From an uncultured Bacteroides sp. (lineage in GTDB: Bacteria; Bacteroidota; Bacteroidia; Bacteroidales; Bacteroidaceae), in the NCBI GenBank assembly GCA_905201685.1, contig CAJKOW010000021.1, positions 1 through 30,286 of the forward strand: DNA of 30,286 nucleotides, given 5' to 3'. Both the position numbers and the translations under genes were made by a program. The notes beneath the pieces are model-generated. The model saw nothing but the letters and a program-made list of their open reading frames with translations, made no database searches and was not told the origin of the DNA. The first letter of the stretch is position 1. Every line of letters starts with the position of its first letter. Positions 23,272 through 30,286 of the stretch are shown in pieces.

Positions 23272-24006
23272 TTAGAAACCTTGTTGTTTCATGATTTCCC
23301 AAAGTTTTTTCGACATGGCTTCACTGTCTTTCTTCGTATAGCGTACGTCTGTAAATACCTGAGCCAAGGTTTCTTTGTTGTTCTCCTCTATGAATTTCTT
23401 GTTTTCGGCCAGCGATTCTTTGTAGGCATACAAGCGGTCGATGTCGGCCGGGGTATAGTCGTGGTACACTTCTTCGTGTACGATGGCTTCCAGAGGCAGG
23501 CGGTCGGTCTGTGCGGGCTTTTCGTCGGGCCAACCTACGGTGATGGTGGTGAGCGGGAAAACTAATTCCGGCAGTTCCAGGGCTTCTACGATCATGTCGG
23601 GATTATAGGTTGTGGTTCCCAGATAGCAGATGCCTAATCCTTTTTCTTCGGCGGCCACGCAGAAGGTTTGTGCGGCCAGTAAGGTGTCCACGGCTCCGGT
23701 AACAAACCATTCAAAATTGTTGTATCCGGGTTCGGCCTTTCGTTGTTCGCACCATTTGCTGAAGCGTCGCAAATCTATGCAGAAAGTCAGCACAACGGGC
23801 GCGTTTTGTACCATGGGCTGGTTGAAATGTGCCGGTGCCAGACGGGCTTTCCGTTCGGCGTCTCTTGTTACAATTACGCTATATACTTGCATATTGCCTA
23901 CGGTTGAGGCGCGAAAGGCTGTTTCGAGTAAATCGTTTAACAATTCAGTAGGGATGTCCTTGGACAGATATTTGCGTATTGTCCTTCTTTCTTTTAAGCT
24001 TTCCAT
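23272..24006 (-). CDS. NfsA-like nitroreductase-family flavoprotein
   Basis: FMN-dependent, NAD(P)H-using oxidoreductase of 244 residues. The N-terminal phosphate-binding motif appears as ERRTIRKYLSKDIP. The dimer/FMN-contact region ASTVGNMQVYSVIV and the central GAVDTLLAAQTFCVAAEEKGLGICYLG block are typical of the family. The long C-terminal part (about 170-244) with YTPADIDRLYAYKE resembles the NfsA subgroup rather than the shorter NfsB type. Such enzymes reduce nitro compounds, quinones or other electron acceptors. The natural substrate is unknown. The start is ATG 24006, with TATATTTG (-7 match) just upstream. Confidence 0.9.
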   Translation of the reverse strand: MESLKERRTIRKYLSKDIPTELLNDLLETAFRASTVGNMQVYSVIVTRDAERKARLAPAHFNQPMVQNAPVVLTFCIDLRRFSKWCEQRKAEPGYNNFEWFVTGAVDTLLAAQTFCVAAEEKGLGICYLGTTTYNPDMIVEALELPELVFPLTTITVGWPDEKPAQTDRLPLEAIVHEEVYHDYTPADIDRLYAYKESLAENKKFIEENNKETLAQVFTDVRYTKKDSEAMSKKLWEIMKQQGF

Positions 24007-24022
24007 ATTTATCTTTTTTCTG

Positions 24023-24030
24023 CAAATATA
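24023..24030 (-). promoter_or_regulatory. -7 element of the nitroreductase promoter
   Basis: TATATTTG on the minus strand, an exact TAnnTTTG match 17 bp ahead of the start codon. Confidence 0.5.
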
Positions 24031-24239
24031 AGAAAAGAAAAACAGAAGTTATGCACAAGGCCTGTTAATATCAACCTCTTTTTTATAAAAGTATAACTGT
24101 TGTATGACGGATTTTTGGTTTGGTTTTTCTTTTTGGGAAACTTTTTGTTTCTTCTAAAAATGTAATATATTAATAATCAGTTATGTTTGTTTTTGAAATG
24201 GAAAACTTTATTCTTGTTGATAAAAACTTTGATTTTTAT

Positions 24240-24270
24240 TTTGTGGAATAGAAAAACATTCATAGCTTTG
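24240..24270 (+). promoter_or_regulatory. Consensus promoter of the class II ribonucleotide reductase gene
   Basis: TTTG at 24240-24243 and TAGCTTTG at 24263-24270 are exactly 19 bp apart, a full Bacteroidetes promoter. The transcript would begin near 24276 and carry a leader of about 70 nt. Confidence 0.8.
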
Positions 24271-24347
24271 CAACCACATTTGTTGACGATAAGTAAGACT
24301 TCTACATTAATACTTATTAAGAATAAAACTACGAAAATACATATATT

Positions 24348-26885
24348 GTGGAAAAGAAAGTTTATTCCTATGAAGAAGCTTTTGAAGAATCTTTACGATA
24401 CTTCCAAGGTGATGAGTTGGCTGCCAGGGTTTGGGTAAACAAATACGCAGTCAAGGACTCTTTCGGTAATATTTACGAAAAATCTCCTGAGGATATGCAT
24501 TGGCGTATAGCTAATGAGATAGCACGTATCGAGGCTAAATATCCTAATCCGTTAAGTTCCGAGGAACTGTTTGGACTGCTGGATCATTTTAAATACATTG
24601 TTCCTCAAGGAAGTCCTATGACGGGAATTGGTAATAACTATCAGGTCGCATCTTTGTCCAACTGCTTTGTAATTGGTGTGGACGGTGAAGCCGATTCTTA
24701 TGGTGCAATTTTCAAGATCGATGAAGAACAGGTTCAGCTGATGAAACGTCGTGGGGGTGTCGGACATGATTTGTCTCACATCCGTCCTAAGGGTTCGCCT
24801 GTGAAAAATTCGGCGTTGACTTCTACTGGTCTGGTACCTTTTATGGAACGTTATTCCAATTCTACGCGTGAGGTTGCTCAGGACGGTCGCCGTGGAGCTT
24901 TGATGCTGAGTGTATCTATCAAGCATCCCGATTCGGAAGCTTTCATTGATGCAAAGATGACCGAGGGCAAAGTAACGGGTGCAAATGTGTCGGTGAAACT
25001 GGATGATGCTTTCATGGAAGCTGCCATTGAAGGCAAACCTTACACACAGCAGTATCCTATTGATGCGGCCAACCCTTTGGTGAAGAAGGAAATTGATGCT
25101 TCTGCGTTGTGGAAGAAGATTGTACATAATGCTTGGAAATCGGCTGAGCCGGGTGTACTCTTTTGGGATACCATACTGAGAGAGTCCGTTCCCGATTGTT
25201 ATGCCGATTTGGGTTATCGTACGGTGTCAACCAATCCGTGTGGTGAGATTCCTTTGTGTCCATACGATTCCTGTCGTCTGCTTGCCATTAATCTTTATTC
25301 ATACGTAGTCAATCCGTTCAGACCGGATGCTTATTTTGATTTTGAACTGTTCAAGAAGCATGTGGCTTTGGCGCAACGTATCATGGATGATATTATTGAT
25401 CTGGAGTTGGAGAAGATTGAAAAGATCCTTGCCAAGGTCGATTCTGATCCGGAGTCGGAAGACGTGAAGCATACAGAACGTGTTCTGTGGGAAAAGATAT
25501 ATAAGAAGAGTGGTCAGGGACGTCGTACGGGAGTCGGTATTACGGCCGAAGGTGACATGCTTGCTGCTTTGGGACTGCGCTACGGAACTGAAGAAGCAAC
25601 TGAATTCTCGGAAAAGGTTCATAAGACCATTGCCTTAAGTGCTTATCGTTCGTCTGTGGTAATGGCGAAGGAACGTGGTGCTTTCGAAATATACGATACA
25701 GAACGTGAAAAGAATAATCCGTTCATCAATCGTTTGCGTGAAGCCGATTCGGAGTTGTACGAAGAAATGGCTAAGTATGGTCGGCGTAACATTGCTTGTT
25801 TGACTATTGCTCCTACCGGAACTACCAGTTTGATGACTCAGACGACTTCGGGTATTGAACCTGTTTTCCTGCCTGTATATAAGCGCCGCCGCAAGGTGAA
25901 TCCCAATGATACGAATGTACGTGTGGATTTCGTTGACGAAACAGGTGATGCTTTCGAAGAATATATTGTTTTCCATCCTAAGTTTGTCACATGGATGGAA
26001 GCACAAGGATATGATCCTGCCAAACGTTATTCACAAGATGAAATTGATGCTTTGGTTGCCAAATCTCCTTATTATAAAGCAACTTCCAACGATGTGGACT
26101 GGTTGATGAAGGTGAAGATGCAAGGGCGTATCCAAAAATGGGTGGATCATTCGATCAGTGTAACCATTAACTTGCCAAGTGATGTGGACGAGGATCTTGT
26201 CAACCGCTTGTATGTAGAGGCTTGGCGTTCCGGCTGTAAAGGTTGTACTGTTTATCGTGACGGATCTCGTTCGGGTGTGTTACTTTCTACCAAGAAGGAT
26301 AAGAAGGAAGAGCTGCCTCCCTGCAAACCGCCTACGGTTGTGGAAGTCCGTCCCAAGGTGCTTTATGCCGATGTGGTTCGTTTCCAGAACAACAAAGAGA
26401 AATGGGTGGCTTTTGTCGGTTTGCTCGACGGACATCCCTACGAAATCTTTACCGGTGTGCTCGATGACGATGAAGGCATTGTGTTGCCGAAGAATGTGGT
26501 TTCGGGTCACATCATTAAGAACGTTGATGAGAACGGAGTGAAACGTTACGACTTCCAGTTCGAGAATAAGCGTGGCTATAAGGTTACCATCGAAGGTTTG
26601 TCCGAGAAGTTCAACAAAGAGTATTGGAACTATGCCAAGCTGATATCGGGCGTGCTTCGTTATCGGATGCCGATAGAACAGGTTATGAAGCTTGTCGGCC
26701 AATTGCAGTTGGATAGTGAAAGCATCAATACCTGGAAGAACGGTGTAGAACGTGCCTTGAAGAAATATGTTACCGACGGTACGGAAGCCAAAGGAAAGAA
26801 ATGCCCGAATTGCGGTAACGAAAGCCTGGTTTACCAGGAAGGTTGTTTGATTTGTAAGACATGCGGAGCTTCACGTTGTGGATAA
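24348..26885 (+). CDS. nrdJ: Adenosylcobalamin-dependent (class II) ribonucleotide reductase
   Basis: Cytosolic enzyme of 845 residues that converts ribonucleotides to deoxyribonucleotides using a B12-derived radical, independent of oxygen. Key parts are the redox Cys106 (LSNCFVIG), KRRGGVGHDLSHIRPKGSP, the radical-site loop NPCGEIPL with Cys298 and Glu300, and APTGTTSLM near 490. The C-terminal zinc-ribbon-like tail has CPNCG, CLICKTCG and a final SRCG that can recycle the active-site disulfide. The chosen start is GTG 24348, giving MEKKVYSYEEAF; no in-frame ATG gives a better one. Codon use is richer in T-ending codons than in the neighbouring genes, perhaps from high expression. It is a single gene behind a consensus promoter, with no class I or III genes nearby. 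Confidence 0.95.
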   Translation: MEKKVYSYEEAFEESLRYFQGDELAARVWVNKYAVKDSFGNIYEKSPEDMHWRIANEIARIEAKYPNPLSSEELFGLLDHFKYIVPQGSPMTGIGNNYQVASLSNCFVIGVDGEADSYGAIFKIDEEQVQLMKRRGGVGHDLSHIRPKGSPVKNSALTSTGLVPFMERYSNSTREVAQDGRRGALMLSVSIKHPDSEAFIDAKMTEGKVTGANVSVKLDDAFMEAAIEGKPYTQQYPIDAANPLVKKEIDASALWKKIVHNAWKSAEPGVLFWDTILRESVPDCYADLGYRTVSTNPCGEIPLCPYDSCRLLAINLYSYVVNPFRPDAYFDFELFKKHVALAQRIMDDIIDLELEKIEKILAKVDSDPESEDVKHTERVLWEKIYKKSGQGRRTGVGITAEGDMLAALGLRYGTEEATEFSEKVHKTIALSAYRSSVVMAKERGAFEIYDTEREKNNPFINRLREADSELYEEMAKYGRRNIACLTIAPTGTTSLMTQTTSGIEPVFLPVYKRRRKVNPNDTNVRVDFVDETGDAFEEYIVFHPKFVTWMEAQGYDPAKRYSQDEIDALVAKSPYYKATSNDVDWLMKVKMQGRIQKWVDHSISVTINLPSDVDEDLVNRLYVEAWRSGCKGCTVYRDGSRSGVLLSTKKDKKEELPPCKPPTVVEVRPKVLYADVVRFQNNKEKWVAFVGLLDGHPYEIFTGVLDDDEGIVLPKNVVSGHIIKNVDENGVKRYDFQFENKRGYKVTIEGLSEKFNKEYWNYAKLISGVLRYRMPIEQVMKLVGQLQLDSESINTWKNGVERALKKYVTDGTEAKGKKCPNCGNESLVYQEGCLICKTCGASRCG

Positions 26886-26940
26886 GGATAATGAACAGGG
26901 ATGAAGCAAACGTTTGCATAGGAATTTAAAAGGCTTGGAT

Positions 26941-27003
26941 GACAATAGCTGTATGATTATGATTTATAATATTTATACTTGCATAATCATTGCAGCTATT
27001 GTC
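26941..27003. repeat. Long inverted repeat upstream of the 4-alpha-glucanotransferase gene
   Basis: Arms 26941-26961 and 26982-27003 pair as 11 bp (GACAATAGCTG with CAGCTATTGTC) plus 8 bp (TGATTATG with CATAATCA), separated by a small internal bulge (TA opposite TTG). The 20-base centre is almost all A and T and ends in TATACTTG, one base off a -7 box (26974-26981). No T run follows, so an operator or leader structure is more likely than a terminator. Confidence 0.85.
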
Positions 27004-27022
27004 GTTTCTTAATCTAATATAT

Positions 27023-29725
27023 ATGACGCTATCATTTAATATTGAGTATCGTACCAGTTGGGGAGAAGAAATCAGAGTTCTGGGATCTGTTCCCGAATTG
27101 GGTGGAAACCGGATGGAGGACGCCGTTTCTCTGACTACGGTTGATGGCATTCATTGGACAGCAGAAATAGAAATCCAGATGCCGGAAGATGGCAGCGTGC
27201 AGTATTGTTATCATGTGTATCGTGAGGGCAAGTCTGTGCGTGCCGAATGGAATAGCTTGCCGCGTGTGTTGCACGTGTCGGGTGCTACTGCCGAAAAAAT
27301 ATATCATTTGTACGACTGTTGGAAGGATTTGCCCGAACAACTGTATTTTTATACATCCGCATTTACCGAATCTTTGCTGGCTCACAAAGAACGTCAGGCT
27401 GCAGTGGTGGAACACGGACGCAGCATTCTGATTAAGGCGTATGCTCCCTGTATTGATGGGGATCATTGCTTGGGTATCTGTGGCAACCAGAAGACTTTGG
27501 GTAATTGGGATCCGAACAAGGCAATCCTGATGACCGATGCCGACTTCCCTGAGTGGCAGGTCGATTTGGATGTGGATAAGCTTACGTTCCCCTTTGAATA
27601 TAAATTTATTTTATACGATAAGAAGGCGCAGCGTGCCGTTGCCTGGGAAAATAATCCGAACCGTTATCAGGCCGATCCGAAACTGGAACCGTGCGAGACG
27701 CAGGTCATCGGCGATCGTTATGTTTACTTCAATCTTCCGGCGTGGAAGGGAGCGGGAGTGGCCGTACCGGTTTTTTCGCTTCGCTCCGAGCAAAGTTTTG
27801 GCGTGGGCGACTTCGGCGATCTGAAGCGTATGATTGACTGGGCTGTAATGACCAGCCAGAAAGTTGTACAGATTCTGCCTATCAACGACACGACCATGAC
27901 GCATACATGGGTCGATTCTTATCCTTATAGCAGCATTTCCATTTATGCTTTTCATCCGATGTATGTCGATCTGAAGCAGTTGGGACGTTTGGATGACGCC
28001 GGGCTGATGGCCGACTTCGAAAAACGGCAGAAAGAACTCAATGCTTTGCCTGCCGTGGATTATGAGGCCGTGAACCGTGCCAAGTGGGATTACTTCCGCC
28101 TGATATTCAAGCAGGAAGGCGAGAAGGTTTTGGCGTCGGACGAATTTATCTGTTTCTTCGAAGCCAATTACGAGTGGTTGCTTCCTTATGCGGCGTTCAG
28201 TTACTTGCGCGATACATACGGAACGCCCAACTTCCGCGAGTGGCCTCGCTATCAGGTATATAATGCTGACGAGATTGAGGAACTCTGTCGTCCGGAGTCT
28301 GATGTATATGCGGGTATCGCAATCTATTATTATCTGCAGTTCAATCTGCACAAGCAGTTGCTGGCTGCGACCGAGTATGCTCGTGCACACGGGGTGGTGC
28401 TGAAAGGCGACATCCCCATCGGTATCAGCCGCAACAGTGTGGAAGCCTGGAAGGAACCCTACTACTTCAACCTGAACGGGCAGGCCGGTGCTCCGCCCGA
28501 TGATTTTTCGGTGAACGGGCAGAACTGGGGACTCCCGACTTACAACTGGGACGTGATGGAAAAGGACGGTTATGCTTGGTGGATGAAGCGTTTCCGCAAG
28601 ATGTCCGAGTACTTCGATGCCTACCGCATCGACCATATCCTTGGTTTCTTCCGCATCTGGGAGATACCGATGCATGCCGTACACGGGCTGTTGGGGCAGT
28701 TTGTACCTGCCTTGCCCATGTCGCGCGAGGAAATCGAAAGCTATGGTCTGACTTTCCGCGAGGATTTCTTCCTAAAACCCTATATTCACGAGTATTTCTT
28801 AGGGCAGGTGTTCGGTCCGCATACCGATTATGTGAAACAGACATTCATCGAGCCGACGGATACGTTCGAGATATACCGCATGCGTCCCGAGTTTGATACG
28901 CAACGCAAAGTCGAGGCTTACTTTGCCGGGAAGACCGATGCCGATAGCATCTGGATACGTGACGGACTTTATTCGCTCATCAGCGATGTGCTTTTCATTC
29001 CCGATCGTGACAATCCACACATGTATCATCCGCGTATCGGTGTTCAGCACGATTTTGTTTACCGCGCTTTGAACGATGGGGAGAAGACTGCCTTCAATCG
29101 TCTGTACGACCAGTATTATTATCACCGCCACAACGAATTCTGGCATCAGCAGGCCATGAAGAAACTGCCGCAGCTGACGCAATCGACCCGCATGCTGGTT
29201 TGCGGCGAGGATTTGGGAATGATTCCCGATTGCGTAGCCTGGGTAATGAACGACTTGCGCATCCTTTCGCTCGAAATTCAGCGTATGCCGAAGGATCCGG
29301 CGCAGGAGTTCGGACATCCCGACTGGTATCCTTACCGTTCGGTGTGCACCATCTCGACTCACGACATGTCCACCCTGCGTGGCTGGTGGGAGGAGAACAG
29401 CCAGCAGACGCAGCGTTACTTCAACACCATGTTGGGTCGCTATGGAACGGCACCTGCCACTGCTTCGCCCGAAATCTGTGAAGAAGTGGTATGCAATCAT
29501 CTGTATGGCAACTCCATTCTTTGCATCCTCTCTTTGCAGGATTGGCTGTCGATAGACGGCAAGTGGAGGAATCCGAACGTTCAGGAAGAGCGCATCAATG
29601 TGCCGGCCAATCCGCGTCATTACTGGCGTTACCGCATGCACCTGACGCTGGAACAGCTGATGCAGGCCGACGGACTGAATGAGAAGATAAAGAGTCTGAT
29701 TGAAAATACCGGCAGAAACTGTTGA
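27023..29725 (+). CDS. malQ: 4-alpha-glucanotransferase (GH77) with two N-terminal CBM20 domains
   Basis: Enzyme of 900 residues that transfers alpha-1,4-glucan segments between maltodextrins or glycogen. Two starch-binding CBM20 modules come first (about 1-105 and 128-240; the second contains GNQKTLGNWDP). The GH77 barrel follows with the nucleophile Asp537 in DAYRIDHILGFF, acid/base Glu729 in VCGEDLGMIP and the third acid Asp781 in STHDMSTLRGWW. This architecture resembles plant DPE2 more than the short E. coli MalQ. No signal peptide is seen, so it acts in the cytosol. The start is ATG 27023, not the in-frame ATG at 26990 that lies inside the inverted repeat. The folB frame begins one base after its stop, so the two are co-transcribed. 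Confidence 0.94.
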   Translation: MTLSFNIEYRTSWGEEIRVLGSVPELGGNRMEDAVSLTTVDGIHWTAEIEIQMPEDGSVQYCYHVYREGKSVRAEWNSLPRVLHVSGATAEKIYHLYDCWKDLPEQLYFYTSAFTESLLAHKERQAAVVEHGRSILIKAYAPCIDGDHCLGICGNQKTLGNWDPNKAILMTDADFPEWQVDLDVDKLTFPFEYKFILYDKKAQRAVAWENNPNRYQADPKLEPCETQVIGDRYVYFNLPAWKGAGVAVPVFSLRSEQSFGVGDFGDLKRMIDWAVMTSQKVVQILPINDTTMTHTWVDSYPYSSISIYAFHPMYVDLKQLGRLDDAGLMADFEKRQKELNALPAVDYEAVNRAKWDYFRLIFKQEGEKVLASDEFICFFEANYEWLLPYAAFSYLRDTYGTPNFREWPRYQVYNADEIEELCRPESDVYAGIAIYYYLQFNLHKQLLAATEYARAHGVVLKGDIPIGISRNSVEAWKEPYYFNLNGQAGAPPDDFSVNGQNWGLPTYNWDVMEKDGYAWWMKRFRKMSEYFDAYRIDHILGFFRIWEIPMHAVHGLLGQFVPALPMSREEIESYGLTFREDFFLKPYIHEYFLGQVFGPHTDYVKQTFIEPTDTFEIYRMRPEFDTQRKVEAYFAGKTDADSIWIRDGLYSLISDVLFIPDRDNPHMYHPRIGVQHDFVYRALNDGEKTAFNRLYDQYYYHRHNEFWHQQAMKKLPQLTQSTRMLVCGEDLGMIPDCVAWVMNDLRILSLEIQRMPKDPAQEFGHPDWYPYRSVCTISTHDMSTLRGWWEENSQQTQRYFNTMLGRYGTAPATASPEICEEVVCNHLYGNSILCILSLQDWLSIDGKWRNPNVQEERINVPANPRHYWRYRMHLTLEQLMQADGLNEKIKSLIENTGRNC

Positions 29726-29726
29726 G

Positions 29727-30286
29727 ATGAGAAGCTATATATTCCTTGATGACCTTCGCTTTTATGCCTATCATGGTGTGGGCGGACAGGAAACACTGGT
29801 TGGTAATGAGTTTGCCGTCAGTTTGCGCCTGAAGGTGGACATTGTCCGTGCGGCGGCTACCGACGATGTTGCCGATACGGTCAGTTATGCCGACGTTTAC
29901 CAGTCGGTGAAGGCCGAGATGGGTGTTTCCTCCAAACTGTTGGAGCACGTGGCCGGCCGGATTGTGAAGCGGCTGTTTGCCGACACCCTGTGTGCCACGC
30001 TGAACCTGTACCGCGTGTCTGCGCCGCTGTTCCTGGAGGCCTCCACCGGCCTGAACGACGACCTGAACGGCGTGGAGCGCAAGGTCACCTTTGACATCAA
30101 GGACAGCGGCACCGAAGCACAGGTGGTGCAGTCGCTGGCTAAGTGGAAACGCAAGGCCCTGAAGGACTACGGCTTCCGTGTGGGCAAGGGTCTGTACTGC
30201 GACATGAACGCCATCCGCCGGGATGAGGAACTGGACAACCTCCACTCTGTGTATGTGGACCAGTGGGACTGGGAAAAGGTCATCCG
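29727..30286 (+). CDS. folB: folB 5' part running in frame into an asnA-like sequence; partial, possibly chimeric
   Basis: The frame is open to the window edge (186 codons). Residues 1 to about 86 are dihydroneopterin aldolase: FLDDLRFYAYHGVGGQE, the DDVADTVSYADVY block and LLEHVAGRIVKRLFAD, which in FolB leads to a last third that is missing here. From about residue 88 the protein is an AsnA: RVSAPLF, GLNDDLNGVERKVTFDIK, VQSLAKWKR, DMNAIRRDEELDNLHS, YVDQWDWEKVI. It differs widely from the local asnA (5153-6190). Residues 81-87 (KRLFADT) fit both families. After the junction, third codon positions become about 85% G or C by eye, against about 60% before. A chimeric contig join is the best explanation; a true fusion would be unprecedented to my knowledge. 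Confidence 0.7.
   Translation, partial: MRSYIFLDDLRFYAYHGVGGQETLVGNEFAVSLRLKVDIVRAAATDDVADTVSYADVYQSVKAEMGVSSKLLEHVAGRIVKRLFADTLCATLNLYRVSAPLFLEASTGLNDDLNGVERKVTFDIKDSGTEAQVVQSLAKWKRKALKDYGFRVGKGLYCDMNAIRRDEELDNLHSVYVDQWDWEKVI

Larger units (their letters stand above)
24007..24347. other. AT-rich divergent intergenic region between nitroreductase and nrdJ
   Basis: About 340 bases, strongly AT-rich with many T and A runs. It holds the minus-strand nitroreductase -7 element, the nrdJ promoter and one exact DnaA-box match, TTATGCACA at 24049-24057. A near match, TGTTGATAA, lies at 24215-24223. No convincing gene and no cobalamin riboswitch-like structure was recognised. Confidence 0.5.

Noticed and set aside
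24183..24251. A 22-codon frame (MFVFEMENFILV...) upstream of nrdJ
   Set aside because: It is a short, AT-driven frame that overlaps the -33 box of the nrdJ promoter, with no sign of conservation or a leader-peptide pattern.
24335..24350. NrdR box at the nrdJ start
   Set aside because: Only the right half (ATATATTGTG) resembles the consensus; the left half does not match and no second box is present at the usual spacing.

Overview
The window looks like a chromosomal segment of a gut Bacteroidales, most likely Bacteroides or a close relative. The signs are an RprX/RprY-type two-component pair, promoters of the Bacteroidetes type (TAnnTTTG at -7, twice with TTTG 19 bp upstream), a Bacteroidetes-style LptD, a TonB-dependent receptor with an N-terminal carboxypeptidase-regulatory-like domain, an amidase-MCE gene pair, a B12-dependent ribonucleotide reductase and a two-CBM20 GH77 enzyme. 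The species cannot be fixed from sequence alone. No phage, insertion sequence, CRISPR array or restriction system was seen.

Layout. 1-2604: rprXY-like sensor kinase and regulator (ATGA overlap), closed by a strong terminator. 2625-3395 (-): a 58-residue membrane protein and a MarR regulator. 3478-4704: a consensus promoter, rpsF-rpsR-rplI and a terminator. 4827-4898 (-): tRNA-Arg(CCG). 5153-6904: asnA and ung. 6905-7231: a striking tandem palindrome array. 7232-12388 (-): lptD-like gene, HD-domain gene and ArnT-like glycosyltransferase, divergent from 12475-13935 (+) gtrA-like flippase and GT2 glycosyltransferase. 14138-15229: secreted choloylglycine hydrolase-family enzyme. 15483-17882 (-): TonB receptor. 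18124-19089 (-): bile acid:Na+ symporter-family transporter. 19255-21390: peptidoglycan amidase and MCE/MlaD protein. 21744-23138: dnaA. 23272-24006 (-): nitroreductase. 24348-26885: class II ribonucleotide reductase. 27023-29725: 4-alpha-glucanotransferase. 29727-end: a folB start that runs in frame into a second, foreign-looking asnA.

How the parts may work together. The GT2, GtrA and ArnT-like proteins form the usual set for loading a sugar on undecaprenyl phosphate, flipping it and transferring it to an envelope glycolipid; LptD next door exports LPS. The amidase and MCE genes also serve the envelope. The choloylglycine hydrolase, TonB receptor and symporter-family transporter sit together, but they are not one operon and a bile-related role is only a hypothesis.

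The most unusual signal is in the intergenic DNA. Three intergenic gaps next to gene 3' ends (6935-7106, 15399-15464, 18011-18076) each hold a tandem array with a period of 22-23 bp. Units in all three carry inverted repeats of varying quality, yet the three arrays share no obvious sequence. A second point is the right edge, where folB joins asnA at a short stretch compatible with both proteins. This is most likely a chimeric contig end and should be checked before the last 300 bases are trusted.
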